A stretch of 64,000 nt of DNA. Source: Henricia sp. BOLD:AAB3569. Its lineage: Eukaryota > Echinodermata > Asteroidea > Spinulosida > Echinasteridae. This document shows positions 1 through 11,505 of this stretch, piece by piece (position 1 is the stretch's first letter; every line of letters starts with the position of its first letter). The translations under genes were made by a program, and so were the position numbers. The notes under the pieces are model-generated. The model did no database searches, was not told the DNA's origin, and saw only the letters and a list, made by a program, of their open reading frames with translations. The stretch covers positions 3,162,001 through 3,226,000 of the forward strand of contig JBBELK010000009.1 in NCBI GenBank assembly GCA_037783545.1, in the 5' to 3' direction.

Positions 1-1676
1 TAAATGTAAAACATTTTTACTTGGGTCACAAATTTGACAAAACCCTGAGTACCACCTACATGTACACATACACTTGTATACATGTACGTCATAATACAAC
101 AAACCCACGCCCTACCGGTACAGAAACCAGGTTGACTTCTATGGCTTTGTGTTATATCACAAAGTGTGAACGAACAATATAAAGCAAAGGGGTGAAAAGT
201 CTACCAAGTACATTGTGTACACGTATGCCTCATATTCATAAAGGGGTTTCACAGAAAATGGAAAGCACACCCATGTTACATGTACATGTATGGTACATAC
301 ACGTATACATGTTGGTGTATTAACAGATTCCATGTACCCGGTACATGTACGTGTACACAAGAGGCACAATTTGTTTGTTTTCAATGTTCTGGAGGTGAAG
401 TATGTACATGTATTTTGATCTGTATGGTTAAAAGAAAATGTCAAGAAAAAGAGCAAGAATGTACCCCTAGAAAGCAGCACAAACATGAAAAACAATGGCG
501 GATTCACACTGAGCCTTTTGGTGCGTAAATGCGAGGGAAGTTGGAGTGAAATGAAGCGCTGAAATTCACAGGATCCCAAAACACCTTCCTTCCAAGTTGA
601 TTCTGTGGTTTTCAGTGCGTCGTTTCACACATACATGTACCTGTACATGTACGTAATTTCCTCCATGCGGCTTTTTTTTCTCATAATGACGAGCGTCAAA
701 TTTACGTGCAAAAAGAATCACCCTTATATAATGTCCCATTCTTTCATACCATGTAATCCCCCAAAGGATTCCGATGTACCACTCATAACAGACAAATGGT
801 AGTACATGTACCGTTGCTCTGCCGGCAACATTTTAGGCCTGTACATGTACTGTACATGTACATGTAGTGTACATGTACCGGTACATGTAGGTTTAGCCTA
901 AATGCCTACTGGCCGCACACATCTTATGAGTGACGGCCAGAGTGGTAAACCTTCCGCAGCGGCCGGACGTTTTTGGGTGCGCGACATTGGGCACGCTAGC
1001 GCAAATGCAAGACCACCGAAATTTCGGCAAGAATCACTCAACATAACACCTTATTTTTTCCCCCAAAGCTTCCTAAAATGGTTCCAGACCAAAGAGAAAC
1101 AGCTCTAGTCCTAATAAAAATGGTTTTTGACCTTTAAAAAAATTGTTTTTGACCTAAACAAATGATTTAAAAAAATAAAATATTAGGGCAACACCAAAAT
1201 GTCGCCCTATTGAGCATGTCGCCCTAATATAGCTTTTTTACACACAAAATGTCGCCCTATCCTACCATTCATAGTTTTTGTAAAGCGCACATATCCACCC
1301 TGCAGGGTGCTCAAGGCGCTGTAAACAACAACAAGTAATTAATTCTTGAAAATTTGCAACATCAAGTAAGTCTTTACAAGTGGTGGAGGAATGATATTTC
1401 TGGAACTTGCAGAACGATTGCAGAACGATTGCAGAACGATTGTCACTTCTTGGCCAGATGGATGATGATTTCTGGATAAGGGAACCGTTTTGGAAAAGGT
1501 ATAAGTTCCTCTATGTGTAGGTATCCTAACTTTGGAAATATATCTCTGTCCTGGGTGAGAGGAAAAACTCGCTCAAAGTATGTAGCAAATTTGCTACAGA
1601 AAAGTCTACCACTCTGGCCATCATACATAAGATGTGTACGGCCAGAGGCATTCGGGCTTATGTAGGTTATACTTGC
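1..1676. other. Intron 2 of the left CK1-alpha gene (partial), repeat filled
   Basis: No exon is recognisable here. The first 900 bases are rich in the palindrome TACATGTA and its tandem runs (densest at 841-890). Positions 894-1660 hold an inverted-repeat transposon described separately, and 1190-1262 repeats the phrase AATGTCGCCCTAT three times. Exon 3 of the kinase must lie beyond the left edge. Confidence 0.6.
894..1660. mobile_element. Inverted-repeat transposon, GGCCAGAG family, copy 1
   Basis: The left end reads TAGCCTAAATGCC and the right end is its near reverse complement, GGCATTCGGGCTTA. The terminal similarity extends about 50 bases through the phrase GACGGCCAGAGTGGT. No transposase is visible inside. 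A shorter copy lies at 63339-63762 with the same termini. The right end stops about 17 bases from the splice donor of kinase exon 2 (1677). Confidence 0.6.
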
Positions 1677-1783
1677 CATATTTTGGGGATGCCCACTCCC
1701 CCTTGTAGTATCTTATACAGTTTGCTTTCATATAGGAGCTGTGGATGTCTTGCTTTGTGTGATTCCAACTTCACTGCAACTTC
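1677..1783 (-). CDS. CSNK1A1: CK1-alpha (left copy) exon 2, GC donor
   Basis: The acceptor is tttcctctacag-like, immediately before GAAGTTGCAGTG. The exon reads [17 protein letters not shown] followed by [18 protein letters not shown]. It is 107 bases long, exactly the length of exon 2 in the complete copy, if it ends at TG before GCAAGT. A GT donor 4 bases further on would give 111 bases and break the conserved intron phase, so the GC donor is preferred. The split codon begins TG, so the first base of the unseen exon 3 decides between Trp or Cys and a stop. Confidence 0.8.
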
Positions 1784-4700
1784 CTGTAGAGGAAGAAGTA
1801 AAAAGCAAAAACATTTTTAATCAATTGTACGGTATGATGTTCTCCGGCACCCAAAGAATGTGTGTCATGTCCCTCTAAATCATGAAGGGGTGTATTACAT
1901 GTACATGTACCGGTAAGTAAAATTTAGGTGTGTGATACTATAATGCAGAAAGCGCATTGAGAGATCCGTCGGATCTGAAATACGCTTTATAAGAACTGCC
2001 TATTAATATTATTATTATTAATAAAATTGATCTGCCACTAGAAGAGGCATGGCCATAGTCACGATCCACATAGACCTTTTGCACAGATGGCCATGATAGG
2101 GTGCATTCACCTTTTCACTGCGTGGCATATGAAAACCTGTCCCCTGTACCTGTCCCTCCTTCCCTTTACATCCGCCATAGCTGGGGGGCTTCCACTGAAT
2201 GAACTGTATGTTTTTGCTGCTGTTGAAGCTGCATTTGTTTACTTCGAACAAGTTTCGCATCTTTGTAGGGTTGTGTGTGCGCGAAGGCGGGCGCGTCGCG
2301 TGTACGCAAAGGCGGGCGCGTCGCGTGTACGCGAAGGAGGCGCATTCGTGCATGTAATAGATGGGCGCTTTTCGTTCTAACAGCAACACAAAACGCACAG
2401 CCCATGCACTGGACGCCCCTCAGCAGAAGGGAAGGAGACCTTAGTTACCGGATTGGTCTACCGGTATATCCACACGCATGACATTAACCAAGGCCAATGG
2501 CCTCATGCTCAGCCGAGTTGGCCCACTTTCTGAGGCCTATTTGGCCAGCATGCCCATGTTGGTCATGGTACCCCTCCATTTGGCCCCAGGGTCCTCTTAA
2601 ATTTGGACAAAATCAAATTATTAAGACCAGGGTGACCTGCCTCTAGACCTGCATATAGTACAACTGTACATGGACTGCTCTCATTATTCGCTCTCTAGAG
2701 GTACATGCAGAGTCAGCAGGTTCAGTGGATAACCCTTTGAGTTTGAACAAATAAAGTCCTTGACGACCATGCATGCTCGAGCTGGTTTCCCAATGTTTGA
2801 CCGTTTCATTACATACATGTACATGCACATGTACATCAATGACTCGGGTGTACATGTAGATGTAGCCCTAAAGTTAGGGCTGTAAATTGCTCGCTTTTCA
2901 AATCTGACTTATACAGTCGCAAATCACAGCCCTAAGGCAGGGTAGTACGACAATACTCAGTCTGAAACTGCTCAAATCTGACAAAGTTCTACTACAAATA
3001 TCGTCCGAAGCACATCAGACCGAGCACTTTCACATACACCATTGTAATCCTGAGAGTCTAGTGTTTCATAAAATAACAGTAACGCTTACGGAATCGTCAA
3101 TTTGGCCATCTACGATGTCTGGAAACATTGGACAAATTTCGGACAATGTTCTGAGCCGCATTCCCTGGGTGACGCCATCTTAGCTGATATGCTGCCGTTT
3201 CTCGATCATGAGACGTACAGGAGCCCGGCTAACTGTGCAATATGCATAATCCATATTGACGTTGCGCGTGTTTATCCCAGCTGGCAAGTACGTCACGCGC
3301 GCAGTGCAGCTAGTTATCTAGATTGGTTCCCGATCCCTATAGATTGGTTCGCTTATTGCGAAAATATATATTATATTCTCCTTTGTGGAATATGTGGACG
3401 GGAACCAGTCTATTAGTTATCGAACTGTGCGAGTGACGTATTGCCAGCTGGGATAAACACACGGACGTCAATATGAATTATGCATATTGCACAGCCGGGC
3501 TCCTTGACCGAGAAGCGCCACCACGCGTCCAGCATATCAGCTAAGATGGCGTCACCCAGGGAATGCGGCTCAGAACATTGTCCGAAATTTGTCCAATGTT
3601 TCCAGACATCGTAGATGGCCAAATTTACGATTCCGTAAGCGTTACTGTTATTTTATGAAACACTAGACTCTCAGGATTACAATGGTGTATGTGAAAGTGC
3701 TCGGTCTGATGTGCTTCGGACGATATTTGTAGTAGAACTTTGTCAGATTTGAGCAGTTTCAGACTGAGTATTGTCGTACTACCCTGCCTTAGGGCTGTGA
3801 TTTGCGACTGTATAAGTCAGATTTGAAAAGCGAGCAATTTACAGCCCTAACTTTAGGGCTAATGTAGATGTTACTATTGAAGAAAAAATTAATACCGGTA
3901 CATGTATGTATGTGCAGTGAAATGTGTTTGTGTGGCTACAATACGTGTACGTGTATGTACGTGTATGTACGGTACATGTATGTGAATGACCGTGACTGCA
4001 TACCGATACGGGTAGGCCCACACATACCGCGGTATCATGCTTAGTACGTACAATGTGTTTCTGTATGTAAAGGAATATGGCACAATATGAAAGTGCCAGG
4101 ATGTCCAACCGACAGAATGCAAACAGTAGGGGACCAACCCTATAGACTGAGCGTTGTCCCTTGATCAAGCGAAACTGTCATCCGCTCAAGTACGTAAAGA
4201 CATGAAAGACACATTCGCCCCGTTACTTAATAATTACAAAACATACATGTATGATTGGCCAAATGCCAGTCTGTTGTCAAGCCTGTAGGCCCTAGGGGTC
4301 GCCCAGCGCCCTCTGTTGTCGCACTTACGCACAGACCGCTCGCACGTCATTTTGTGCATTACTTTATGCAGTAATTTTATCATTTATTTATCTCAGAAAA
4401 GCAACATTTGCGACGGAAGTGTCAGTTGGAAGTATATCTTAGAATTGAATAAGCTATCGATTCCAATATATAAATTCACCCAAATCCGTGTTCAATGTAG
4501 GGTAAAAGTGGGGGTATTCGACCGGATAAGGTTCATTTGAGCATAACAGTTGCGTCTGAGGAGAAGCAAGGCAAAAGTTTTCGACAATCGCAAGTCTAGG
4601 TAACTGCCTTTCATTTGCATCAAGCCCGAAACTGGAGGACCGATGAATGATGTACAGTTTGACCACCAAAATGAGGTGTAGATGTTGTGGAATTCGACTA

Positions 4701-6455
4701 CTGTGTTGGGTTATTCGTCCAGTGCCATTTGTACTGAATACATAGTATTGATGGGACTTTGTTTGTTCGAAAATAAACGTAATTTAGTGGTAATTTTATT
4801 CTAATCGGCGCAATTTCATAGCGTGCTACTTGTGTATTATAAACACTTTTGGCCATCTATTGAAACATACAAATGATATTCAGAGGATAATTTTCCTGCA
4901 TGGCAAGAAAATAAAAAAAATGAAAAATATTGGACCGTTCGGATCCGTTTGCGCGAGGCGCATGAAATAAAATTTTCAGTGCTTTGAAATTTTGAATTCT
5001 TTTCCGAGACGTGTGTGTGTGTGTGTGTGTGTGTTTGTTTGTAGTAGGCCTAACGAGTGTTATTTCCTCAATTCCCGCACTCAAATGCCAGAAAAGGCAC
5101 ACAGTCACAGGATTTCCGACTCCACAAGAAAGACAAAGCCGAGTTATCATTCAATAGTCTCCAACTTTTACTACTGCACAGCTAACATACCGCAACACAA
5201 CAACGAAGTCCCGTGTGCATCATAAGCACACCGCACAGGAAGCAAGAATTAGTAATACATGTACAATGTTATACAATGTAATACATTAACCCCAGGCGGC
5301 ACGTGGCCAGACTCTTCTGGCACGCGCCAAAAGGATTGGCGCGTGCTAGCTCTATACGCAAACTAGGTCAGTGCTCGGCAGAAGTTCCGTTCTGCCTCCA
5401 GAGTCTGATTAAGGTCACAGTCTCGTCAGCAATGCGCGCGCGGCATATTCGTGCCGTAGCTCCACGAAATACGCCGCGCAATATATGACTGCTTCAGCTG
5501 ACGTCTAGTCAAAAGCGCGGTCCCGGTTTTCTGGCAGGCCTAGCTTGTTGGCACAATGGTGTCTGTTGCGAAACTTTATTGCAATGCGGCGGGGCTCGGC
5601 CCGGTCACAAGTGCAGATACGTATTTTAACCATTATATTTTGACAAAAATAACAAAAGATAAGGCTATGCTCGTTAATGATATAAAAGGAAAATACACGT
5701 GCGCCGCACGCCATGCCCCTTGGTCGAATACTCAAACAGCAGTTTGATAAAATGATGTGGTATTCGACTAACCATTGTTTCAACCCAGGACAGTATTTTG
5801 GCCAGCAATTTTGTACTGGTCAACTCTGTAGCATACAAAAAGACACGATGTTCATTACAAATTACCACTCCACCCGACAGACGTTCAAACCGACGTCACA
5901 AAGTAGCTCGTATTTCTTATTGGACCCCATAAGGCAACAACGTTAAATGACGAAGCTACTTTATTTCACGTTTTAGACTCATTTTATTTTGATTGCTTGG
6001 GGTATATTGAATCATTGACCATATCGCCATCGAGGGTTTAACTTAAACAAAATAGTAAACATAATAATTATGACAAAAAGTGGTTTTTATTATATTTATT
6101 ACATTTTTAATTCATACTGGTCGAATTCCCCTACCGGTCGAATATACCCGCATCTACCCTATATGAAAAAAAAACCAAAAAATAAAAACTTTCACACAGG
6201 ATGATGGCTTTCAGAAGAATATTCAATTTAATAATTATAATAAGTCATTCTATTTCTAATTCTAAGGAATAAAATAGTTACGTCCAAGTACGTAATTCTT
6301 TCCGGAAAATCAATCATACTTACATCACCATTGTTAATGTTCAATCCCAAGTAAATGTCTCCGAAGGAACCGCTGCCGATTTTCCGGACGAGTTTGTACT
6401 TGGAGCCCACAATGAACTCAGATTTCGTTGTTCCCGACGCAGAAGACGCCATCAT
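1677..6455 (-). CDS. CSNK1A1: Casein kinase 1 alpha, left tandem copy, 5' part only
   Basis: This is a serine/threonine kinase of the CK1 family (phosphorylates beta-catenin and many other cytoplasmic and nuclear substrates). Two exons are visible: 6324-6455 (44 codons, starting with two adjacent Met) and 1677-1783 (107 bases). They encode the Gly-rich loop [11 protein letters not shown], the ATP-anchoring Lys in VAVKLES and the stretch [19 protein letters not shown]. The rest of the kinase domain lies off the left edge. Exon 2 is closer to human CK1-alpha than the same exon of the neighbouring complete copy. The exon-2 donor is GC instead of GT. The gene lies downstream of, and parallel to, the complete copy at 12233-28637. 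Confidence 0.85.
1935..2025 (+). repeat. SINE-like 3' tail
   Basis: The stretch AGAAAGCGCATTGAGAG, then AAATACGCTTTATAAGAA, ends in a TTATTATTATTA run. This form (a short GC-box phrase, CGCTTTATAAGAA, trinucleotide tail) is common for 3' ends of invertebrate SINEs. No tRNA-like head is visible upstream, so it is a 5'-truncated copy. Confidence 0.35.
2284..2333. repeat. 25-bp GC-rich tandem repeat, two units
   Basis: The unit AAGGCGGGCGCGTCGCGTGT plus ACGCA is present twice head to tail. It is CpG-rich compared with the AT-rich surroundings. Confidence 0.6.
2863..3861. mobile_element. Mutator-like palindromic element, 9-bp target duplication
   Basis: The element starts TAGCCCTAAAGTTAGGGCT and ends with the reverse complement. 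The two arms run inwards for roughly 450 bases each (the arm phrase GGCCATCTACGATGTCTGGA at about 3104 reappears reversed near 3600), leaving a short central spacer around 3300-3420. It is flanked by the perfect 9-bp direct repeat ATGTAGATG (2854-2862 and 3862-3870). Long inverted repeats with a 9-bp duplication are the hallmark of the MULE superfamily. The first 19 bases themselves form a small hairpin. No transposase is encoded, so it is a non-autonomous copy. Confidence 0.85.
5012..5034. repeat. TG dinucleotide microsatellite
   Basis: An uninterrupted run of about eleven TG units is followed by TTTGTTTG. Confidence 0.85.
6324..6455 (-). CDS. CSNK1A1: CK1-alpha (left copy) exon 1
   Basis: The open frame starts at two adjacent ATGs (6453-6455 and 6450-6452) and reads [20 protein letters not shown], then [20 protein letters not shown], ending NNGD before the donor GTAAGT. 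It contains the whole glycine-rich ATP loop. The exon is 132 bases and ends in phase 0, matching the phase of exon 1 in the complete copy. The N-terminal dozen residues differ from the other copy, as is usual outside the kinase domain. Confidence 0.9.
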
Positions 6456-7786
6456 CAGATCATGCGTAACTTCGTCTTCAACTCACCCTGGCTGAACTCA
6501 AGTTGCTAAAGAAAATTTGTCTGCGTTTTGTGAACATTGGTTTCGATATTTCGTTTCCATTTACAACGTAAACCTTGTTAAAAAACAGTACTTAACACAG
6601 ACCTATTTTGTAAACCATGTAAACGTAGTTAAAGCTTAGCTGAGTTACGCTGACGACGGGAATTTTGTTTACTTTTGTACGATATGTTCGTGTGATTGCG
6701 TTCGTGTACGTGTACTGTACAGTGCTAGTACATACAGTGCACTAAACGCGTACGTACGCGTAAGGTCACTTCGCCCTCTTTTTACATATTCGCCCTCGTC
6801 ATCATATACCTATCGCCAACAGGCGAAGGGGCGAAGTGTCCTCATCAAGAACTGGTACAGGAATCGATTCTGTATAGTCGATTTCGAAAAATCGGTTTTA
6901 AAATACTTCGTATAAAAATATCAAAATGTAAATTAGAAAATAAATGTGGACCATTGCAAACCGTAATAACCACACACTTACAAATTTGCACAGTAACTTT
7001 TAAAATGCTAAAAAAAAAACACGTCGAACTCAATGAAGGTGACAAAAAGCTTATTCGTTGTCGATTAGTTTATTAAAGTAAACTGTCGCAAAATCAAACA
7101 GTATCGGTATCGACTGATAGTCTGGTACCACTGGACAACAGTGTGCGATGCGGTGTTTTATCTATTAGAACGTGGTTACCAGTGAAGAACCCATAGAGCT
7201 ATACATTTCTAAATATAGCGCTATGGAAGAACCAAAAGTTCTTCTCTCACTCAACCACCCACGATCTACCCGCACCCCTCAATTACGGGGCGTTTCCAAT
7301 ATTTCTTTAGGGGAGGGGAAATTCAATCAACAAAACAGGACACTGAAAGTAAAAAGCCCAAACCTAAAAAGTTCCAAATTAGCATTTTGCGTGTTTCACA
7401 TGAATAAAGTCTAGACATACCTCCTTTTACACGCACTTCATATCCACTTCAGCAGACTAAATGTTTAATGCTATGTGGACCATCTTTTCATCTCTTGCGG
7501 TGTTTTGGGGGTAGCGCTACATATTTATCGCCCCAGATCTCGGGCAAAATATGAATGTACATGTATAGTTTACAGGATACATGTGCAATAAACACTTTTT
7601 TGTGCAGAGTTTATAAATTCCGCAGAATATCATGCCACTTTTCGTCAGTACAATTATGAAATAAGAAGGGGTTTCCGATAAACAAGGCATTAAACGAGGC
7701 ATTAAATACACATTTCTGGGGAAAAGGGGACTTTTTGCACTCTATCAAAAAGAAAAGTGGATTTTTGTGCACGGTTTTGAGTTTGC

Positions 7787-8079
7787 TTAAAAAGGAGCGA
7801 ATGGGTGATGAGATTTTGATACCATATCATGTGTCATATTTTTCTCATTGCCATTTTGAAATTTTGCGCTCTCAATCCGTATATTGTCGAGGATATCGTA
7901 AAGAAAAACCAATGTTTTGTAAACTATTTTATCTGGTTCCATAAAGCAGTGCAGTAATTACACCAACCTTTCTGCTTCCACATCCAAATTAGAGATTGTA
8001 AATTTCCTGTTTTCTTCTATTTTGGGGAGGTATATTTAGGGAAAAAATCAATTTTCTGGAAAAATCTGAACACGCTTGA
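7787..8079. mobile_element. TTAA/AAAGGAG element, degraded copy
   Basis: The phrases GCAGTGCAGTAATTACACCA, CTTCCACATCCAAATT and TTTTGGGGAGGTAT match, in reverse orientation, the copies at 12534 and 30947. The right end, AAAATCTGAACACGCTT, is a mutated terminus. The left end near 7787 (TTAAAAAGGAGCG) is approximate. Confidence 0.55.
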
Positions 8080-9123
8080 CATCACAACTTTGCTCGTGAA
8101 TATGCAAATTAATATTAGCATAAAAACCAAAATCCTTGATTTGAACCCCCAAAACAACATTCAAACGAGGTTTTAATGACCCTGACTGAAGTAGTTGCAT
8201 GGCGTGGATTTAATTGAGAACAAAAAGGGGCCGAAGAAACGCAAGGGAAAAAACACAAAAAAATAAGACTTCTTGATGTTTTGTTTAAACTTTTCTGGAC
8301 CATTTTATTTCACATTTATATAAACAAAAACAATGATTGACGTCAATCTCAAAGTATCCATATCTGAAAAAAAATCCATTACAGAAAAAAAAGATTCTAC
8401 AAAACATGCTTTTAAAAACAATTTTTTAAGGGATTCTACCATTAAACACAATTTCCCACTTTGGGGAAATCAAATGTTGGCGACTGTACATTATATTTAC
8501 AAATTCACATGTTTTTGTGCAGTAATTAAAAAAAGATTATTTACTACATTCAAAGCAGACAATGAAGGAGGCCATTTTAACATAAATCACACAGTGCGGC
8601 TAGACAAAATCTTATATTTTAATGAAACTAACACCAGGAATCTCCCGAATGTTAGAGAGAGATATTTGGAGTTTTATTAACAACATGAGCTACATGGAGT
8701 CATTCCGATGAAAATATGACAAAAATAATGCGCAAAGCTGGCTCAGTGTTCGAGGTGCGTGTCATGGATGCTCAATGTTCGATTTAACAATGCAAAACGC
8801 ATAGTTCATGCACTGGAAAAAGCTGCGTCCTAGGTACAGGGAATGCGTCCTGGGAAAGGTCTCTAGTTCGACTTGTCTTTTTTGACACCAACGCCCCACA
8901 CCATGGAGAAAAATTTACTGTCTGGAAATACTAGCATGCAATAAAACTACATGTACGTTAATGACATGATTTATGCCTCAACTAAAATTATGCTCAACTG
9001 TGATAACCCATTTATGCACCAATTAAAATATGATCAATTGTGATGAAAAAGCACTACATATTTAAAAGGATAAAAAAACAAACGTACTAAATAAAAGCAA
9101 CAAAATAACACATACACCGATAA

Positions 9124-9365
9124 GGGTCTTTCTATAAATTAGGGGTCAAAAAGTGTGACATTTAGTGTCGCCCGTTACACCCGATGCGTTATTTTTCGTA
9201 CAAAAATCATCAAAATGGCTTTGAGACCATTTTGTATGAATTGTACTTTATGTACTCACTCTTTGAGATGGAAAGTATTTAAAGAATGTGTCCTGAATTT
9301 ACAAAAACAAGATGTAAAATGTAACGGGGACACCAAAATTGGACCCCTAATTTATAGAAAGACCC
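9124..9365. mobile_element. GGGTC-terminal MITE, copy 1
   Basis: The terminal inverted repeats begin GGGTCTTTCTATAAATTAGG. The element is flanked by ATAA on both sides (4-bp target duplication). Internal phrases such as TTGTACTTTATGTACTCACT recur in the copies at 22591, 52620 and 58806. No coding potential. Confidence 0.75.
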
Positions 9366-9599
9366 ATAAGCATTTTGCACAACTTTTAGCCTCCCTCAAA
9401 ATTAAGTGTATGTTTGGGTGACATGATCAGTGCATTAATAAATTAACATACTGTAAACAAAGAAAATAAACATACTGTAATCGAAGAAAATAAACTTCCC
9501 AAAATAAACTAAAATGATAAATTTAGTCTTTTCCCTGTATAGATGCATCTGTATCAGAATTAATTTGCACTAGAATGTTAAGCTAGTTTGCAGGTGCCA

Positions 9600-9800
9600 G
9601 ATTTGTGGATTTAAATCAAAGCCACACCCATGTGTGTGCCCTTGGGCAAGAGACTTTGCCATAAGTTGCCTCTCTTCACCCAGTAGTAAATGTGCACCTG
9701 CAAGGGTTATAGTCCATTAGCGCTTGTGTCGGGCTGCATACTCCCCAGGGAGTTGTGCCCAATGACCAGGGTAATAATTTTGTAAAGCAGGACGGGTATC
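9600..9800 (+). repeat. tRNA-derived SINE fragment (family A body)
   Basis: The phrases GGGCTGCATACTCCCCAGGG and AGCCACACCCATGTGTGTGC, with a CCTTGGGCAAGAGACTTTGC stretch, resemble the bodies of the SINE copies at 33226, 43733 and 50034. The tRNA-like head is not clear here. Confidence 0.4.
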
Positions 9801-10549
9801 TTACAATGTAAATGTATGCACTATAGAAGACTGCACTATTATTATTTTGTGAAATTCGCCCAGCTAAGTTTTAGAAATTACTTTAACTATGAACCATGCA
9901 ATGGCACATTAGTTGGTTCTTCGTAACTGGCAGTGCACAGAACATGATGGCCCAACATGATCACTTTTATACACATGCGACAATAATTCCAAATTCCAAA
10001 CTGTTTCAATTCAGACAATCTGATTGTTTTTCGTCAAAATCTGAGGACCTTTCTTGCACCTTAACTTCGGTAATAATTGAGAAGTTGATCATGAATATTT
10101 TTCTTTAGAATAACTTATCAAGTATCAGTAAGTGCAGACGTGATAGAAAAACCCAAATTTATGAGTGGGAAAAATTAATGATTTTCTTAGAAATTTGTTA
10201 ACCAATCTCATATGTTTCGTGCACAATGTCTGAAGCCATGATCAACTTCTCAATTCTTTCCTTAACTTATCGATAACGGCTTAACAATTCACTGTAATGT
10301 TTTTTGCCCATCACAGCAAAATACACTGATCATAAATACATCTAAGAATAGTGGGTCGGATACTATTTACAAGACACGTAAAATTGTTCACTCAATGTAC
10401 GGTAGTGCATTAGTGCAAAAGAGGAAGTGCACAGAATCCTCTCTGGGGTAATTTAAAACTTTTGTGAAAAGTTTTAACCTTCCAGAGTGCTAATTTGATA
10501 TATTTTTTTATGCCTGTAGAAAGACATTTGATGCGTAAGTTATGCAACA

Positions 10550-11361
10550 TACAGGATGTTTAAAAAAAAAGCTAATTCAACTTTGAAAAGTTGTTTTGAC
10601 CAGGCTATAACTTTGCCAGTAAAAAGCAAGTTAGCATCTTAAAGCAGAAGATATGTGCTTTCCAATGACACATCCGTTACGTTCCAAGGTTCGCGCATTA
10701 CTGAGCACCGTTGTCTTGAAATCGAGGTGCAAAATGGGGGTTGGTTCACTCTCATTTTGAACAAAACCGAACAAAATTGACATAAAATTAAAACAAAAAT
10801 GACAATCTTATTCAGTGATTGGATTTTATTCAGTCACACTTTCCAACACAGGTTTCTGATTTTTGTTTATATTCACCACGACCCTCCACGTGTCCACCTT
10901 CCTCCAAACAAAGTTGATATCAGCGGCTCATGTCGTTTGCGAGAGGATCCAGACACTGTGAGATGAGCTGTGAACGACATGCGCCGCCAATGTCAATTTT
11001 GTTTAGATAGAGGAGGTGGACATGTGAAGGGTCGTGGTGAATAAAAATTTTTTAAAAAATCAGAACATGTGTTGAAGTGTGAATGAATATAATCCAATCA
11101 CTGAATAAGATTGTCACTTTTGTTAAATTGTGTGTGTCAATTCTGTTTGATTTTGTTCAACATGAAAGTGAACCAACAGCCATTTGCACCTCAATTTCAA
11201 GACAGTGGTGCTCAGTGATGCGTGACCCTAGGAAAGTAACCAAGGCATCATTGGAACGCCCATGCTTTAAGATGTTACCATGCTTTTTATTGGCAAACTT
11301 ATAGTCTGGTCAAAACGGCTTTTCAAAGTTGGAATACGTTTTTCTTTTTAAACACCCTGTA
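10550..11361. mobile_element. Foldback DNA transposon, TA target, 812 bp
   Basis: The left end TACAGGATGTTTAAA and right end TTTAAACACCCTGTA are reverse complements. The arms extend about 380 bases each (for example TTTGAAAAGTTG at 10586 against CAACTTTGAAAAG-type sequence near 11325, and CACCACGACCCTCCACGTGT against its reverse near 11025). The TA at each end is the likely target duplication, which places it with the Tc1/mariner or a related TA-inserting superfamily. The middle (about 10920-10990) is a short loop. No open frame of transposase type. Confidence 0.75.
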
Positions 11362-11379
11362 CACCATTTCCAATAGCTG

Positions 11380-11505
11380 CAACCTTGTAGGGCAGTTTCT
11401 TTGTTCCGTGAGGACATGCATGGTTGCACATTTTGTGCTTACCGGTACACTGTTGCCCAATTTAAATTCCAAATGTTGCCCTACAAGATGGCAGCCATTC
11501 AATAC
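11380..11505. repeat. Small palindromic repeat (TTGTAGGGCAGTTTC family)
   Basis: TTGTAGGGCAGTTTCTTTGT on the left is answered by GCCCTACAAGATGGCAGC on the right. The same sequence begins again at 51370 (there AGCTGCCATCTTGTAGGGCA) and a related palindrome lies at 52183-52330. Confidence 0.5.

Larger units (their letters stand above)
1784..6323. other. Intron 1 of the left CK1-alpha gene
   Basis: This 4.5-kb stretch has no supported exon. It carries a SINE-like tail (about 1935-2025, ending in a TTATTATTATTA run), a 25-bp GC-rich direct repeat (2284-2333), the 999-bp Mutator-like palindrome (2863-3861), TACATGTA-rich sequence, a TG dinucleotide run (5012-5034) and a degraded piece of the TTAA hairpin family near 5405-5500. 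Confidence 0.5.

Noticed and set aside
1671-1674. GT donor 4 bases beyond the GC donor of the left CK1-alpha exon 2
   Set aside because: It would change the exon to 111 bases and the intron phase from 2 to 0, against the sister gene and the family.
3102-3622. Two near-identical open frames on opposite strands ([15 protein letters not shown])
   Set aside because: They are the two arms of the Mutator-like palindrome; the identical peptide arises because the arms are inverted copies. No transposase similarity.
6300-6455. Interpretation as an alternative first exon of the complete CK1-alpha gene
   Set aside because: It lies downstream of that gene's last exon in the direction of transcription, and has its own exon 2 at 1677-1783.
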